From Pseudomonas sp. LS-2 (lineage in GTDB: Bacteria; Pseudomonadota; Gammaproteobacteria; Pseudomonadales; Pseudomonadaceae): a stretch of 55,936 bases of DNA. Shown piece by piece: positions 26,505 through 34,344 of this stretch. The stretch is from the NCBI RefSeq assembly GCF_003605735.1, contig NZ_QXTJ01000003.1:322281-378216 (forward strand). The letters run 5' to 3'. Numbering within the stretch: position 1 is the stretch's first letter; each line of letters begins with the position of its first letter. The position numbers and the translations under genes are program-made. The notes under the pieces were generated by a model. It was not told where the DNA came from, searched no databases, and was given only the letters and a program-made list of their open reading frames with translations.

Positions 26505-26993
26505 ATGGCTGTTGATATCTTCATCAAGATCGGTGACATCAAGGGCGAGTCCATGGACACGACCCACAAGGACGAGATTGATGTACTGAGCTGGAGCTGG
26601 GGCATGACTCAATCCGGGAACATGCACACAGGTGGAGGCGGCGGTGCTGGCAAGGTCGACATCCGCGATCTGTCTTTGACCAAGTACGTCGACAAAGCGA
26701 CTCCGAACCTGATGATGCATTGCTCCAACGGCAAGCACATCGACAAAGTCACGCTGACCGTGCGCAAGGCTGGTGGCGAAAGCCAGATCGACTACTTGGT
26801 GATCACGCTGGAGGAGGTCCTCGTGACCGCACTCGATACCGGTGGCTCGGGCCCGGTGGATCGTCTGACCGAGAACGTGACCCTGAACTTCGCCCAAGTC
26901 CGGGTCGATTATCAGCCACAGAAAGCCGACGGCACGAAGGATGGCGGCTTGATCAAGTACGGCTGGAATATCCGTAATAACGTCAAGCTTTAA
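26505..26993 (+). CDS. hcp: T6SS inner-tube protein Hcp (TssD)
   Basis: A 162-residue Hcp1-family protein that stacks as hexamers to form the secreted tube. It begins [16 protein letters not shown] and has the typical [33 protein letters not shown] and [14 protein letters not shown] elements. Length is usual, without a C-terminal toxin extension. ATG 26505 has TTGGAGA 6 nt upstream. It is flanked by hairpins on both sides, which could allow higher expression than its neighbours. Confidence 0.97.
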   Translation: MAVDIFIKIGDIKGESMDTTHKDEIDVLSWSWGMTQSGNMHTGGGGGAGKVDIRDLSLTKYVDKATPNLMMHCSNGKHIDKVTLTVRKAGGESQIDYLVITLEEVLVTALDTGGSGPVDRLTENVTLNFAQVRVDYQPQKADGTKDGGLIKYGWNIRNNVKL

Positions 26994-27003
26994 CCACTTG
27001 TAT

Positions 27004-27027
27004 GTGCCCGTCCCAAGGGACGGGCAC
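27004..27027 (+). terminator. Strong hairpin immediately after hcp
   Basis: GTGCCCGTCCC and GGGACGGGCAC form a perfect 11-bp stem with an AA loop 10 nt after the hcp stop, followed by CTATTT. It probably acts as a partial terminator or 3' stabiliser that raises hcp mRNA over tssE and later genes. Confidence 0.65.
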
Positions 27028-27063
27028 CTATTTGTCAGTACCCCTTTCGCAGGAACCCATGCC

Positions 27064-27561
27064 GTGCCCAGACCATTTCTGCCCTCACTCCTCGACCGAC
27101 TGACCGACGAGGAACCCGGCAATCTCCAGGAAAGCGCGGACATGCGCGTGCTGTCCCTGAGCCAGTTAAAAGCCTCGGTACTGCGTGACTTGAACTGGCT
27201 GCTCAACACCACATCGGTGCTGCGAGCGGATACCACACTGAACGCGGCCGCCGGGACCTCAGTGCTCAACTTTGGACTCCCGTCACTGGCGGGCAGCAGT
27301 GCATCGAGTATTGATATCCCTGCGCTGGAGAACCTGATTCATCGCGCCATCACCACGTTCGAGCCGCGCATTCTGCACAACACTCTTCGCGTACGTGCGC
27401 AGCCTTCGTCCGAGCAGATGAATCACAACACCCTGGCTTTCGAGATCGAAGGCGATCTCTGGGCTCAACCGGTCACCCTGCCGCTTTTGCTGCGAACTTG
27501 TCTGGACCTGGAATCCGGCCACGTACAAGTCGGCCCGGCCCCTCAGCGGAGGCGTGCATGA
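27064..27561 (+). CDS. tssE: T6SS baseplate wedge protein TssE
   Basis: A 165-residue gp25-like baseplate protein. Visible family elements are [42 protein letters not shown] and [20 protein letters not shown] start at GTG 27064, 8 nt after AGGAA, which places [10 protein letters not shown] at the N-terminus as in the family. The open frame extends upstream into the post-hcp hairpin, making an earlier start unlikely. It overlaps tssF by 4 nt. Confidence 0.92.
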   Translation: MPRPFLPSLLDRLTDEEPGNLQESADMRVLSLSQLKASVLRDLNWLLNTTSVLRADTTLNAAAGTSVLNFGLPSLAGSSASSIDIPALENLIHRAITTFEPRILHNTLRVRAQPSSEQMNHNTLAFEIEGDLWAQPVTLPLLLRTCLDLESGHVQVGPAPQRRRA

Positions 27562-29417
27562 ATCCGCGCTTGCTGGAGCTGTACAACCAGGAACTGCAAC
27601 ACGTGCGCGAAAGTGCTGCAGAGTTCGCCAAGGAATACCCGAAGATCGCCGGACGTCTCACATTGTCCGGAACCGACTGCGCCGACCCTTATGTCGAGCG
27701 TCTGCTCGAAGGTTTCGCGTACCTCACCGCTCGGGTGCAGCTCAAGCTCGATGCCGAATACCCCACCTTCACCAATAACCTGCTGGAAATCGCCTATCCG
27801 CATTACCTCGCTCCGACACCCTCGATGACCATCGTGCAGATGCAGATAGATCCCGATGAGGGCGCGTCGAGTGGTGGATTCACCCTGCCTCGCGACAGTG
27901 TGCTGCGCGCCGCGCCTGGCCCTGATTCCCGGACCGCCTGCGAATACCGGAGCGCGCACGCGGTGACATTGTGGCCAATCAAAGTCTGCCAAGCCGCGTA
28001 CTTCGGCAGCCCTGTCACGACCTTGGGCCGACTTGCATCCAGCGAACCCAACGCCAAAGCAGCGTTGTGCATCACCTTGCGCACCGGGGCAGAACTGCCC
28101 TTCGACCACCTGAGCCTGGAAAATCTACCGCTGTACCTCAATGGCGCCGATGAACGCCCTTTCCGTTTGTACGAACAGCTGCTCGGCAGCGTTTGCGCGG
28201 TGTTCGCCCGACAACCGGGCGCTGACTGGATCGAGCGTCTACCAGACGATTCATTGAAGTCCTGTGGGTTCGACGACCGGGAAGCCGCACTACCGGTGGT
28301 CCCTCAAGCATTTCAGGGCTATCGCCTGTTGCAGGAATACTTCGCCCTGCCGCAACGCTACCTTTTCATCGACTTCACGCAACTTGGTTCAGCGGTTCAG
28401 CGCTGCGCAGGCCAGCAGTTGGAGCTAATCGTGTTGTTTGATCGCTTCGATCACAACCTCGAGGGAAGCGTCGGTCCCGAACACTTCGTGCCCTTCTGTA
28501 CCCCTGCAATCAATCTGTTCCCCAAGCGAGTGGACCGGATTCACCTGTCCGACCGGGTCAACGAACACCATGTAATCGCAGACCGAACCCGGCCCATGGA
28601 CTTCGAGATTCATTCGCTGACCGACGTCACCGGTCACGGCATGGGGCCACAGCAGGCATTTCTGCCGTTCTATGCGGTGCGTGATCCTTCACGCCATGGC
28701 CGTGAAAAAGCCTATTACATCGTGCGTCGCGAACCGCGCCTGCTGTCCAGCGAGCAACGCCGAAGTGGCACGCGTTCAAACTACATCGGCAGTGAAACCT
28801 TCATCAGTCTGGTAGACGGCCGGCAGGCGCCGTACCGCAAGGATCTGCGGCAATTGGGAGTTCGCGCCCTTTGTACCAACCGCGATCTGCCGCTGTTCAT
28901 GGATCTGGGCGGCGGCAAGACCGACTTCACCCTGGCCGAGAGTACGCCGGTGTCGACCATTCGCTGCCTCGCCGACCCAAGCCGTCCGCGCGCCAGCTTC
29001 GCGTACGATCAAAAGGCCTGGCGGCTGATCAGCCAGTTGTCACTGAACTACCTGTCCCTCAGCGAACAAGGTGAGGGCGCGGCCGCGCTGCGTGAGTTGC
29101 TGCGCTTGTACGGCGATGACCAGAAAGACGCTCTGCAATTACAGATCGAAGGTTTACGCAAGGTCAGCAGCCGAGCGTGCACCCGACGCCTGCCTTTGCC
29201 GGGTCCGATTGCTTTTGGCCGGGGCCTGGAAATCACCCTGGAGTTCGATGAGAACGCATTTCGCGGGACAGGCGTGTTCCTGCTTGGTGCCGTGTTCGAG
29301 CGATTTCTGGCGCGCTATGTGTCGATCAACAGCTTCACTGAGACCGTAATTCGCACCAGCGAGCGCGGAGAAATCATGCGGTGGAAAGCCAGACCCGGCC
29401 GGCGTCCAATCCTGTGA
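27558..29417 (+). CDS. tssF: T6SS baseplate protein TssF
   Basis: A 619-residue baseplate wedge subunit. It begins [18 protein letters not shown], the classic TssF N-terminus, and contains [31 protein letters not shown] and the late [19 protein letters not shown] block. ATG 27558 overlaps the tssE stop (ATGA). The 3' end overlaps the tssG start by 37 nt. Confidence 0.97.
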   Translation: MNPRLLELYNQELQHVRESAAEFAKEYPKIAGRLTLSGTDCADPYVERLLEGFAYLTARVQLKLDAEYPTFTNNLLEIAYPHYLAPTPSMTIVQMQIDPDEGASSGGFTLPRDSVLRAAPGPDSRTACEYRSAHAVTLWPIKVCQAAYFGSPVTTLGRLASSEPNAKAALCITLRTGAELPFDHLSLENLPLYLNGADERPFRLYEQLLGSVCAVFARQPGADWIERLPDDSLKSCGFDDREAALPVVPQAFQGYRLLQEYFALPQRYLFIDFTQLGSAVQRCAGQQLELIVLFDRFDHNLEGSVGPEHFVPFCTPAINLFPKRVDRIHLSDRVNEHHVIADRTRPMDFEIHSLTDVTGHGMGPQQAFLPFYAVRDPSRHGREKAYYIVRREPRLLSSEQRRSGTRSNYIGSETFISLVDGRQAPYRKDLRQLGVRALCTNRDLPLFMDLGGGKTDFTLAESTPVSTIRCLADPSRPRASFAYDQKAWRLISQLSLNYLSLSEQGEGAAALRELLRLYGDDQKDALQLQIEGLRKVSSRACTRRLPLPGPIAFGRGLEITLEFDENAFRGTGVFLLGAVFERFLARYVSINSFTETVIRTSERGEIMRWKARPGRRPIL

Positions 29418-30460
29418 ACCTCCTCAGCGACATGCACGAGAAACCCTGGGATTACGATTTCTTCCAGGCCTTGCGACGCATCGAGTGCGCATCGGCGCAA
29501 CTGCCGCGCCTGGGCCATTCGCTGCGTCTGATCGACGACCCTTTGCGGCTGGCTCAACAACCCGATTGCTCGTTTGCGCCGTCGACTCTGGCAGCGCTGG
29601 CACCAGCCGACGGCAATAGACCGGCGAGGCTCGAGCAGTTTTTCTTTGGCCTCAGCGGCCCCAACGGGCCCTTGCCTCTGCACCTCACCGAATATGTGCG
29701 TGAACGCCAGCGCAATAACGCCGACGGCAGCAGCAAGCGCTTCCTCGACATCTTCCATCATCGACTGCTCTGCCTGTTTTATCGGGCCTGGGCCGAAGCG
29801 CGCCCAACCGTCAGCCATGACCGACTGGAGGACGATTATTGGGCCGTGCGTCTGGCCGCACTCAGCGGTCGAGGAATGCCGAGCCTGTGCAATCAAGGGC
29901 TGATTCCAGATGTCGCCAAGCTGCATTTCAGTGGTCATCTGGCAGCGCAGACCCGCTGTCCCGATGGTCTGAAAGCGATACTCCAAGACTACTTCGGCGT
30001 GCCGGTGAACATTGAAGAGTACGTCGGGCAATGGCTGGAACTGCCCGAACGCAGCCGCATGACCGTAAGTGCGAACCGACTGGGCGTCGACCTCTGTCTG
30101 GGTAGACATGTATGGGACCGCCAGCACGCATTCCGCATCCGCCTCGGCCCGCTTACCCTGGATCAATACATGCGCATGCTGCCCGACGGCGAGTCCTTCA
30201 GGCATCTGGCGCAATGGGTCGCCGAATACGTCGGTCACGAACTGGACTGGGACGTGAACCTGATCCTGCTGAAGGCGCAAATTCCCAGGCTGCAACTCAA
30301 CGGGCAATTCCGACTCGGCTTCAATACCTGGCTTGGGCAACCGCCGGATCACGCGAGGGATCTGATTCTCGCCCGGCATTACGTTGATCGGGCGAACTTG
30401 GCCCGTTGCGCTTCAGACGATTCTCCAAACCTGTTCGTAAGGAGCACCGAACATGGCTGA
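29381..30460 (+). CDS. tssG: T6SS baseplate protein TssG
   Basis: A 359-residue partner of TssF in the baseplate wedge. Hallmarks are EKPWDYDFFQALRRIEC, QFFFGLSGPNGPLPLHLTEY, HHRLLCLFYRAW and LGVDLCLGRHVWDRQHAFRIRLG. The GTG at 29381 lies about 10 nt after GGAG and inside the tssF 3' end. An ATG with a good ribosome site overlaps its stop codon at 30453, but no full gene follows there (see the clpV scar). Confidence 0.95.
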   Translation: MESQTRPASNPVNLLSDMHEKPWDYDFFQALRRIECASAQLPRLGHSLRLIDDPLRLAQQPDCSFAPSTLAALAPADGNRPARLEQFFFGLSGPNGPLPLHLTEYVRERQRNNADGSSKRFLDIFHHRLLCLFYRAWAEARPTVSHDRLEDDYWAVRLAALSGRGMPSLCNQGLIPDVAKLHFSGHLAAQTRCPDGLKAILQDYFGVPVNIEEYVGQWLELPERSRMTVSANRLGVDLCLGRHVWDRQHAFRIRLGPLTLDQYMRMLPDGESFRHLAQWVAEYVGHELDWDVNLILLKAQIPRLQLNGQFRLGFNTWLGQPPDHARDLILARHYVDRANLARCASDDSPNLFVRSTEHG

Positions 30461-30581
30461 GATCAGGGGCGAGGCCATGAGTTCGATTATCAGGCCTGCG
30501 AAACGGTTGATCTGTTTCGTACTTCATTACCGCGCGTCGGGAAACGTGCAACCCGTGAATCCCGATACGCAATGTCTGTAG
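30453..30581 (+). pseudogene. Apparent scar of clpV/tssH: start codon without the gene
   Basis: AAGGAG at about 30440 and an ATG at 30453 overlapping the tssG stop give an excellent coupled start. The reading frame is only 42 codons (MAEIRGEAMSSIIR...TQCL). The first residues MAEI match the usual opening of ClpV proteins (M-[SGA]-E-I-S), and tssH commonly sits here between tssG and vgrG. The rest resembles nothing I know, and the frame closes within a REP element. A deletion that removed about 2.6 kb of clpV is inferred; a coincidental small open frame cannot be excluded. Confidence 0.4.
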
Positions 30582-30644
30582 CAGTCCGACTTACCGGCGC
30601 AGGCGTCCAGGCAATCGCCACCGCCGGCAAGCTGGACTGCTACA
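30577..30644. repeat. REP doublet between tssG and vgrG
   Basis: A 68-bp near-perfect palindrome: left arm begins TGTAGCAGTCCGACTTACCG, right arm ends AAGCTGGACTGCTACA. Same length and same arm type as the element at 1047-1114. It occupies the place where clpV is expected. Confidence 0.8.
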
Positions 30645-30694
30645 GGAGACCTCAGTCATACCCGCACTAGACCGCGAACTGAACGGAAGCGCCC

Positions 30695-32635
30695 ATGTTA
30701 TTCACGCAACTCACTCGGCTGGCACAAGTCACCACTCCTTTAGGACCGAACGTCCTGCTTCTGAAGAGCATGACCGGCGGCGACGAGCTTGGACGCCCGT
30801 TCGAGTACGAATTGGAGTTGCTGTCTGACCACCACGCCATCGACTTCAATCAATTGCTCGGCAACCCCATGACCGTGTCGCTGCAACTGGACGCCACCGG
30901 GAGTCGTTATTTTCACGGCCTGGTGTCGTGTTGCAGCCAGAATATCGATGCCGGTCAGTTCGCCAGTTATCAGGTAACGCTGCGGCCCTGGTTATGGCTG
31001 CTCACCCGAACATCTGACTGCAGAATCTTCCAGCATCTGACCATTCCACAGATCATCAAACAGGTTTTTCGCAACCTCGGTTTTGCTGATTTCGAGGACG
31101 GACTCAGTGGCACCTATCGCGAGTGGGAATATTGCGTTCAGTACCGCGAAAGCAGTTTTGATTTTGTCAGTCGGTTGATGGAACAAGAGGGTATCTACTA
31201 CTTCTTCCGCCACGAAAAAGACCGCCACGTTCTGGTGCTCGCCGATGCTTACAGCGCCCATGAGGCCGCGCCGGGTTACGAGTCAGTGCCATTCTTTCCG
31301 CCCGACGGGCAGCATCGCGAACGCGATCACATCAATGGCTGGCAATTGATGCAGCAGATTCAGTCCGGCTCGATCGAACTCAACGATTACGATTTCCAGC
31401 GGCCTGGCGCGCGCATAGACGTGCGCTCTGAAGAACCACGTCCCCACACCGCCGGGGACTATCCGCTCTACGACTATCCTGGCACCTACGTGCAAAGCGA
31501 GGATGGCGAGCACTATGCGCGCACCCGTCTCGAAGCCATCCAGAGTCTGCATGAACGTATCGAGCTCAAGGGCAATGCGCGGGGTCTCGGCTCGGGCCAT
31601 CTGTTCAGGATGAGCGGTTTCAGCCGTCAGGATCAGAATCGCGAATACCTGATTGTCGGCGCCCGCTACAGAATCATTCAGGAAAGCCTGGAAACCGGCA
31701 GCAGTTCTGCCGAACAGCAATATACGAGCGATCTGATCTGCATCGACGCGCAGCAGAGCTTTCGTCCACAACCCCTCACCGTTCGCCCCATAGTTCAGGG
31801 TCCCCAGACGGCAAAGGTAGTAGGTGCGAGCGATCAGGAAATCTGGACTGATCAATACGGCCGAGTGAAGGTACATTTCCATTGGGACCGCCACGATCAC
31901 TCCAACGAAAACAGCTCGTGCTGGATACGCGTCTCCCAAGCCTGGGCCGGCAAGAACTGGGGGTCGATGCAAATCCCGCGTATCGGCCAGGAGGTCATCG
32001 TCAGTTTTCTGGAAGGCGACCCTGATCGACCGATCATCACAGGTCGGGTCTATAACGCTGAGCAAGCCGTCCCTTATGACCTGCCCGCCAATGCCACGCA
32101 AAGCGGCATCAAGAGTCGTTCGAGCAAAGGCGGGACTGCGGCCAATTTCAATGAGATCCGCATGGAAGACAAAAAAGGCGCCGAGCAGCTGTACATCCAC
32201 GCCGAGCGCAATCAGGACATCGTCGTTGAAGTGGATGAAACCCACTCGGTCGGGCACGACCGAAAGAAGGATATTGGCAACAATGAAACAGTGACAATCG
32301 GCCAGGACAGCATCAGGGCCGTCAAACGCCACGAGACTGTACAGGTGGGTGGTGCCAAGGCTGAGAGTGTGAGCACGGAGTATTTGATCGAGGCGGGCGA
32401 AAAAATTCGCATGGTTTGCGGCAACAGCGTGCTGGAGCTTCATGCCAATGGCGAAATAAAACTCTCGGGGACGTCGTTCAAGGTTTACGCCAGTGACAAA
32501 GGCGATATCGACACAGGCGGGCGCATGGACATCAATTCCGGTGGCGCAAGGGCGGTGAGCGCCATGGGCAAAGGCATCAAGGATTTGATTGATGCGGGCG
32601 TCAAGGCGTCGTTCACCGGCAAGACGGAGTCGTGA
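30695..32635 (+). CDS. vgrG: T6SS spike protein VgrG (TssI)
   Basis: A 646-residue trimeric puncturing spike. The N-terminal gp27/gp44-like part includes GRPFEYELELLS, YQVTLRPWLWLLTRTSDCRIFQ and FVSRLMEQEGIYYFFRHE. The gp5-like OB fold includes DQYGRVKVHFHWDRHD, SCWIRVSQAWAGKNWG, IPRIGQEVIVSFLEGDPDRP and ITGRVYNAE. The C-terminal beta-helix repeats (VEVDETHSVGHDRKKDIGNN) and a short Gly/Lys tail finish it. No C-terminal enzymatic extension is present, so it should carry separate effectors. It is 235 bp from tssG, separated by a REP element. No PAAR or DUF4123 adaptor gene follows. Confidence 0.95.
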   Translation: MLFTQLTRLAQVTTPLGPNVLLLKSMTGGDELGRPFEYELELLSDHHAIDFNQLLGNPMTVSLQLDATGSRYFHGLVSCCSQNIDAGQFASYQVTLRPWLWLLTRTSDCRIFQHLTIPQIIKQVFRNLGFADFEDGLSGTYREWEYCVQYRESSFDFVSRLMEQEGIYYFFRHEKDRHVLVLADAYSAHEAAPGYESVPFFPPDGQHRERDHINGWQLMQQIQSGSIELNDYDFQRPGARIDVRSEEPRPHTAGDYPLYDYPGTYVQSEDGEHYARTRLEAIQSLHERIELKGNARGLGSGHLFRMSGFSRQDQNREYLIVGARYRIIQESLETGSSSAEQQYTSDLICIDAQQSFRPQPLTVRPIVQGPQTAKVVGASDQEIWTDQYGRVKVHFHWDRHDHSNENSSCWIRVSQAWAGKNWGSMQIPRIGQEVIVSFLEGDPDRPIITGRVYNAEQAVPYDLPANATQSGIKSRSSKGGTAANFNEIRMEDKKGAEQLYIHAERNQDIVVEVDETHSVGHDRKKDIGNNETVTIGQDSIRAVKRHETVQVGGAKAESVSTEYLIEAGEKIRMVCGNSVLELHANGEIKLSGTSFKVYASDKGDIDTGGRMDINSGGARAVSAMGKGIKDLIDAGVKASFTGKTES

Positions 32636-32750
32636 TAGAGGTGAGTACGGTTGGCGACCCATTCATGCGTTTCCTGCGCAAAGTTCATGCATCTGCCGTC
32701 CTGCATGCAGCGCGCAATTAGAGGAGCTTAAGCCTGATATCAGCTCTCTA

Positions 32751-32844
32751 AAAAGTACCAACTTTTCTACAAATACGTACAACTCACTGCCCTCGAAAAG
32801 TATCAGCGTAAAGTATTTGCAAAGTTCACCGACCCGGTTATAAC
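32751..32844 (+). promoter_or_regulatory. Candidate promoter and repeats for the sulfotransferase operon
   Basis: TTGCAA (32817-32822), 16-bp spacer and TATAAC (32839-32844) form a good sigma-70 candidate 48 nt before the start codon. Upstream lie the inverted repeat AAAAGTACCAACTTTT (32751-32766) and further AAAAGTA (32796-32802) and AAAGTA (32810-32815) copies. The 257-bp gap after vgrG is AT-rich compared with its surroundings. Confidence 0.5.
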
Positions 32845-32892
32845 TGCCTGTAATCTGAACGTCGCTTCATACCTCGTTACAGGTCACCCCTA

Positions 32893-33588
32893 ATGAATCA
32901 TCTACTCTGGAAGTTATTTCCCAAGCACCATCGTGAGTTTCTGCTGGAGCGGCTTTCAGTCGTGGATCGCCAGGTGGTGAACAAGACGCTGTCGCGCAAG
33001 GCCCGGTTTCCCGAGGTGTTCGACCAGTTCGAGTGCATTTTCATTCACGTCCCCAAATGCGCCGGCAGCAGTGTGGCAATGTCGATATTCGGTGACACGC
33101 CCACCGGGCACTTGCCGCTGTATTGGTACGAAAAGCAATTCAAAGAGCGCTATGAGCAATACTTCAAGTTTGGCTTTGTACGTGATCCATTACATCGAGC
33201 ACTGTCGGCTTATCGTTACTTACTGCAGAACCCGCAACCCCGAGACAGAGCGGCTTTCGAGTTGGTCAGCCGTTATTCGCGGTTCGATACGTTCGTGGAT
33301 GGCTGGTTGCACGCGGAGAATGTGTCGAAGCAAATACATTTCGCACCGCAATATCATTTTCTGCAAAACAGCATGGGGCAGATTGCGGTGGACTTTATCG
33401 GACGCCAGGAACATCTGGAATCGGACTTCGCCGCGCTGTGCGAACACCTCGACATCAATGTCCCATTGCGCCATCTCAATCGTTCTCCCGGCCCTCGCTA
33501 TCAAACCGCAGGCCTTTGCTCGGACGCGTCGCGCAAGCGGATCCGCGAGGTGTATGCCCGAGACTATGAGTTATTCGACTATGACTGA
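32893..33588 (+). CDS. PAPS-dependent sulfotransferase, family 2 type
   Basis: A 231-residue soluble sulfotransferase. The 5'-phosphosulfate loop reads FIHVPKCAGSSVAMSIFG (about 50-67) and the 3'-phosphate site reads FGFVRDPLHRALSAYRYL (about 95-112), with the family Arg and Ser residues in place. There is no signal peptide, so it acts in the cytoplasm or at the membrane face. The substrate is unknown. Its last codons overlap the start of an APS kinase gene, which would supply the donor PAPS. The pair sits directly downstream of vgrG but appears to have its own promoter. Related enzymes modify polysaccharides or secreted metabolites; which applies here cannot be read from the sequence. Confidence 0.85.
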   Translation: MNHLLWKLFPKHHREFLLERLSVVDRQVVNKTLSRKARFPEVFDQFECIFIHVPKCAGSSVAMSIFGDTPTGHLPLYWYEKQFKERYEQYFKFGFVRDPLHRALSAYRYLLQNPQPRDRAAFELVSRYSRFDTFVDGWLHAENVSKQIHFAPQYHFLQNSMGQIAVDFIGRQEHLESDFAALCEHLDINVPLRHLNRSPGPRYQTAGLCSDASRKRIREVYARDYELFDYD

Positions 33589-34237
33589 TATACGCGAAAG
33601 CCATCCGATGATTATTGCATCACCTTTGGCCGTCATGCAGGCCGAGCGGGAGTCGCTCAAGCAGCAACGCGCCTGTTGCATCTGGTTTACCGGCCTGTCG
33701 GGCGCAGGCAAAACGACGCTTGGCAATCGCCTCGATCAGACGCTGGTTGCCCACGGGTTGCACAGTTACCTGCTCGATGGCGACCGTCTGCGCAAGGGGT
33801 TGTGTCAGGACCTGGGCATGAACGAAGACAGTCGGCGTGAGAACGTGAGGCGAATTGGCGAGGTCGCCAAATTGATGGTCGACGCAGGGTTGATCGTGAT
33901 TGTTTCGGCGATATCCCCTTATCGGGAAGACCGCGACGCATGCCGCGAGCACTTTACCGAAGGGCAGTTCATCGAGGTGCATGTCAGCACGCCTTTGATC
34001 GAGTGCATGCGTCGTGACGCCAAGGGCCTTTACCGGGCGGTGCGCGAGGGACGCATCCGTAATTTTACCGGCATCGACAGTCCTTACCAGGCGCCATTCG
34101 AACCGGAGTTCGTCGTCGACACCAGCACTGACAGCGGCGACACGTTCATCGATCAATTGCTGGCACGCCTGCTGGAGAAGCGGCCGCGGGGCGAAATCTA
34201 TCGTGCGTTTACCGGCGCGAACGCTCTGGCGCGCTGA
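33581..34237 (+). CDS. cysC: Adenylylsulfate (APS) kinase, stand-alone CysC
   Basis: A 218-residue kinase converting APS and ATP to PAPS. All family motifs are intact: Walker A GLSGAGKTT, DGDRLRKGLCQDLG, RRENVRRIGEVAKL, SAISPYREDRD and FTGIDSPYQAPFEPE. ATG 33581 overlaps the sulfotransferase stop by 8 nt, so the two are translationally coupled; ATG 33608 is an alternative start. Pseudomonas normally has APS kinase activity as the CysNC fusion for assimilation, so a separate copy coupled to a sulfotransferase points to dedicated PAPS supply. That dedication is inferred. Confidence 0.92.
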   Translation: MTDIRESHPMIIASPLAVMQAERESLKQQRACCIWFTGLSGAGKTTLGNRLDQTLVAHGLHSYLLDGDRLRKGLCQDLGMNEDSRRENVRRIGEVAKLMVDAGLIVIVSAISPYREDRDACREHFTEGQFIEVHVSTPLIECMRRDAKGLYRAVREGRIRNFTGIDSPYQAPFEPEFVVDTSTDSGDTFIDQLLARLLEKRPRGEIYRAFTGANALAR

Positions 34238-34344
34238 TTCTTAATACAGTCATTCGCGCGAATGTGGGCGGACAAGGGAACGATCGACGGCTTGAGGGGT
34301 TCACACTTCTTGTCTTTGAACCGCCTTCCTCGCGAGTGAGCTGT

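Noticed and set aside
29315..30379. 354-codon minus-strand frame across tssG
   Set aside because: Antisense to a conserved T6SS gene; no recognisable protein.
31283..32662. 459-codon minus-strand frame across vgrG, considered as a possible immunity gene
   Set aside because: It mirrors the VgrG codons, has no motif, and antisense immunity genes of this kind are not known.
32719..32750. Inverted repeat TAGAGGAGCT/AGCTCTCTA as a vgrG terminator
   Set aside because: No T-run on the plus strand; the A-run follows it instead.
30695..34344. PAAR protein, DUF4123 adaptor or toxin/immunity pair downstream of vgrG
   Set aside because: The two genes present are clearly a sulfotransferase and an APS kinase; no PAAR motif is found on either strand.
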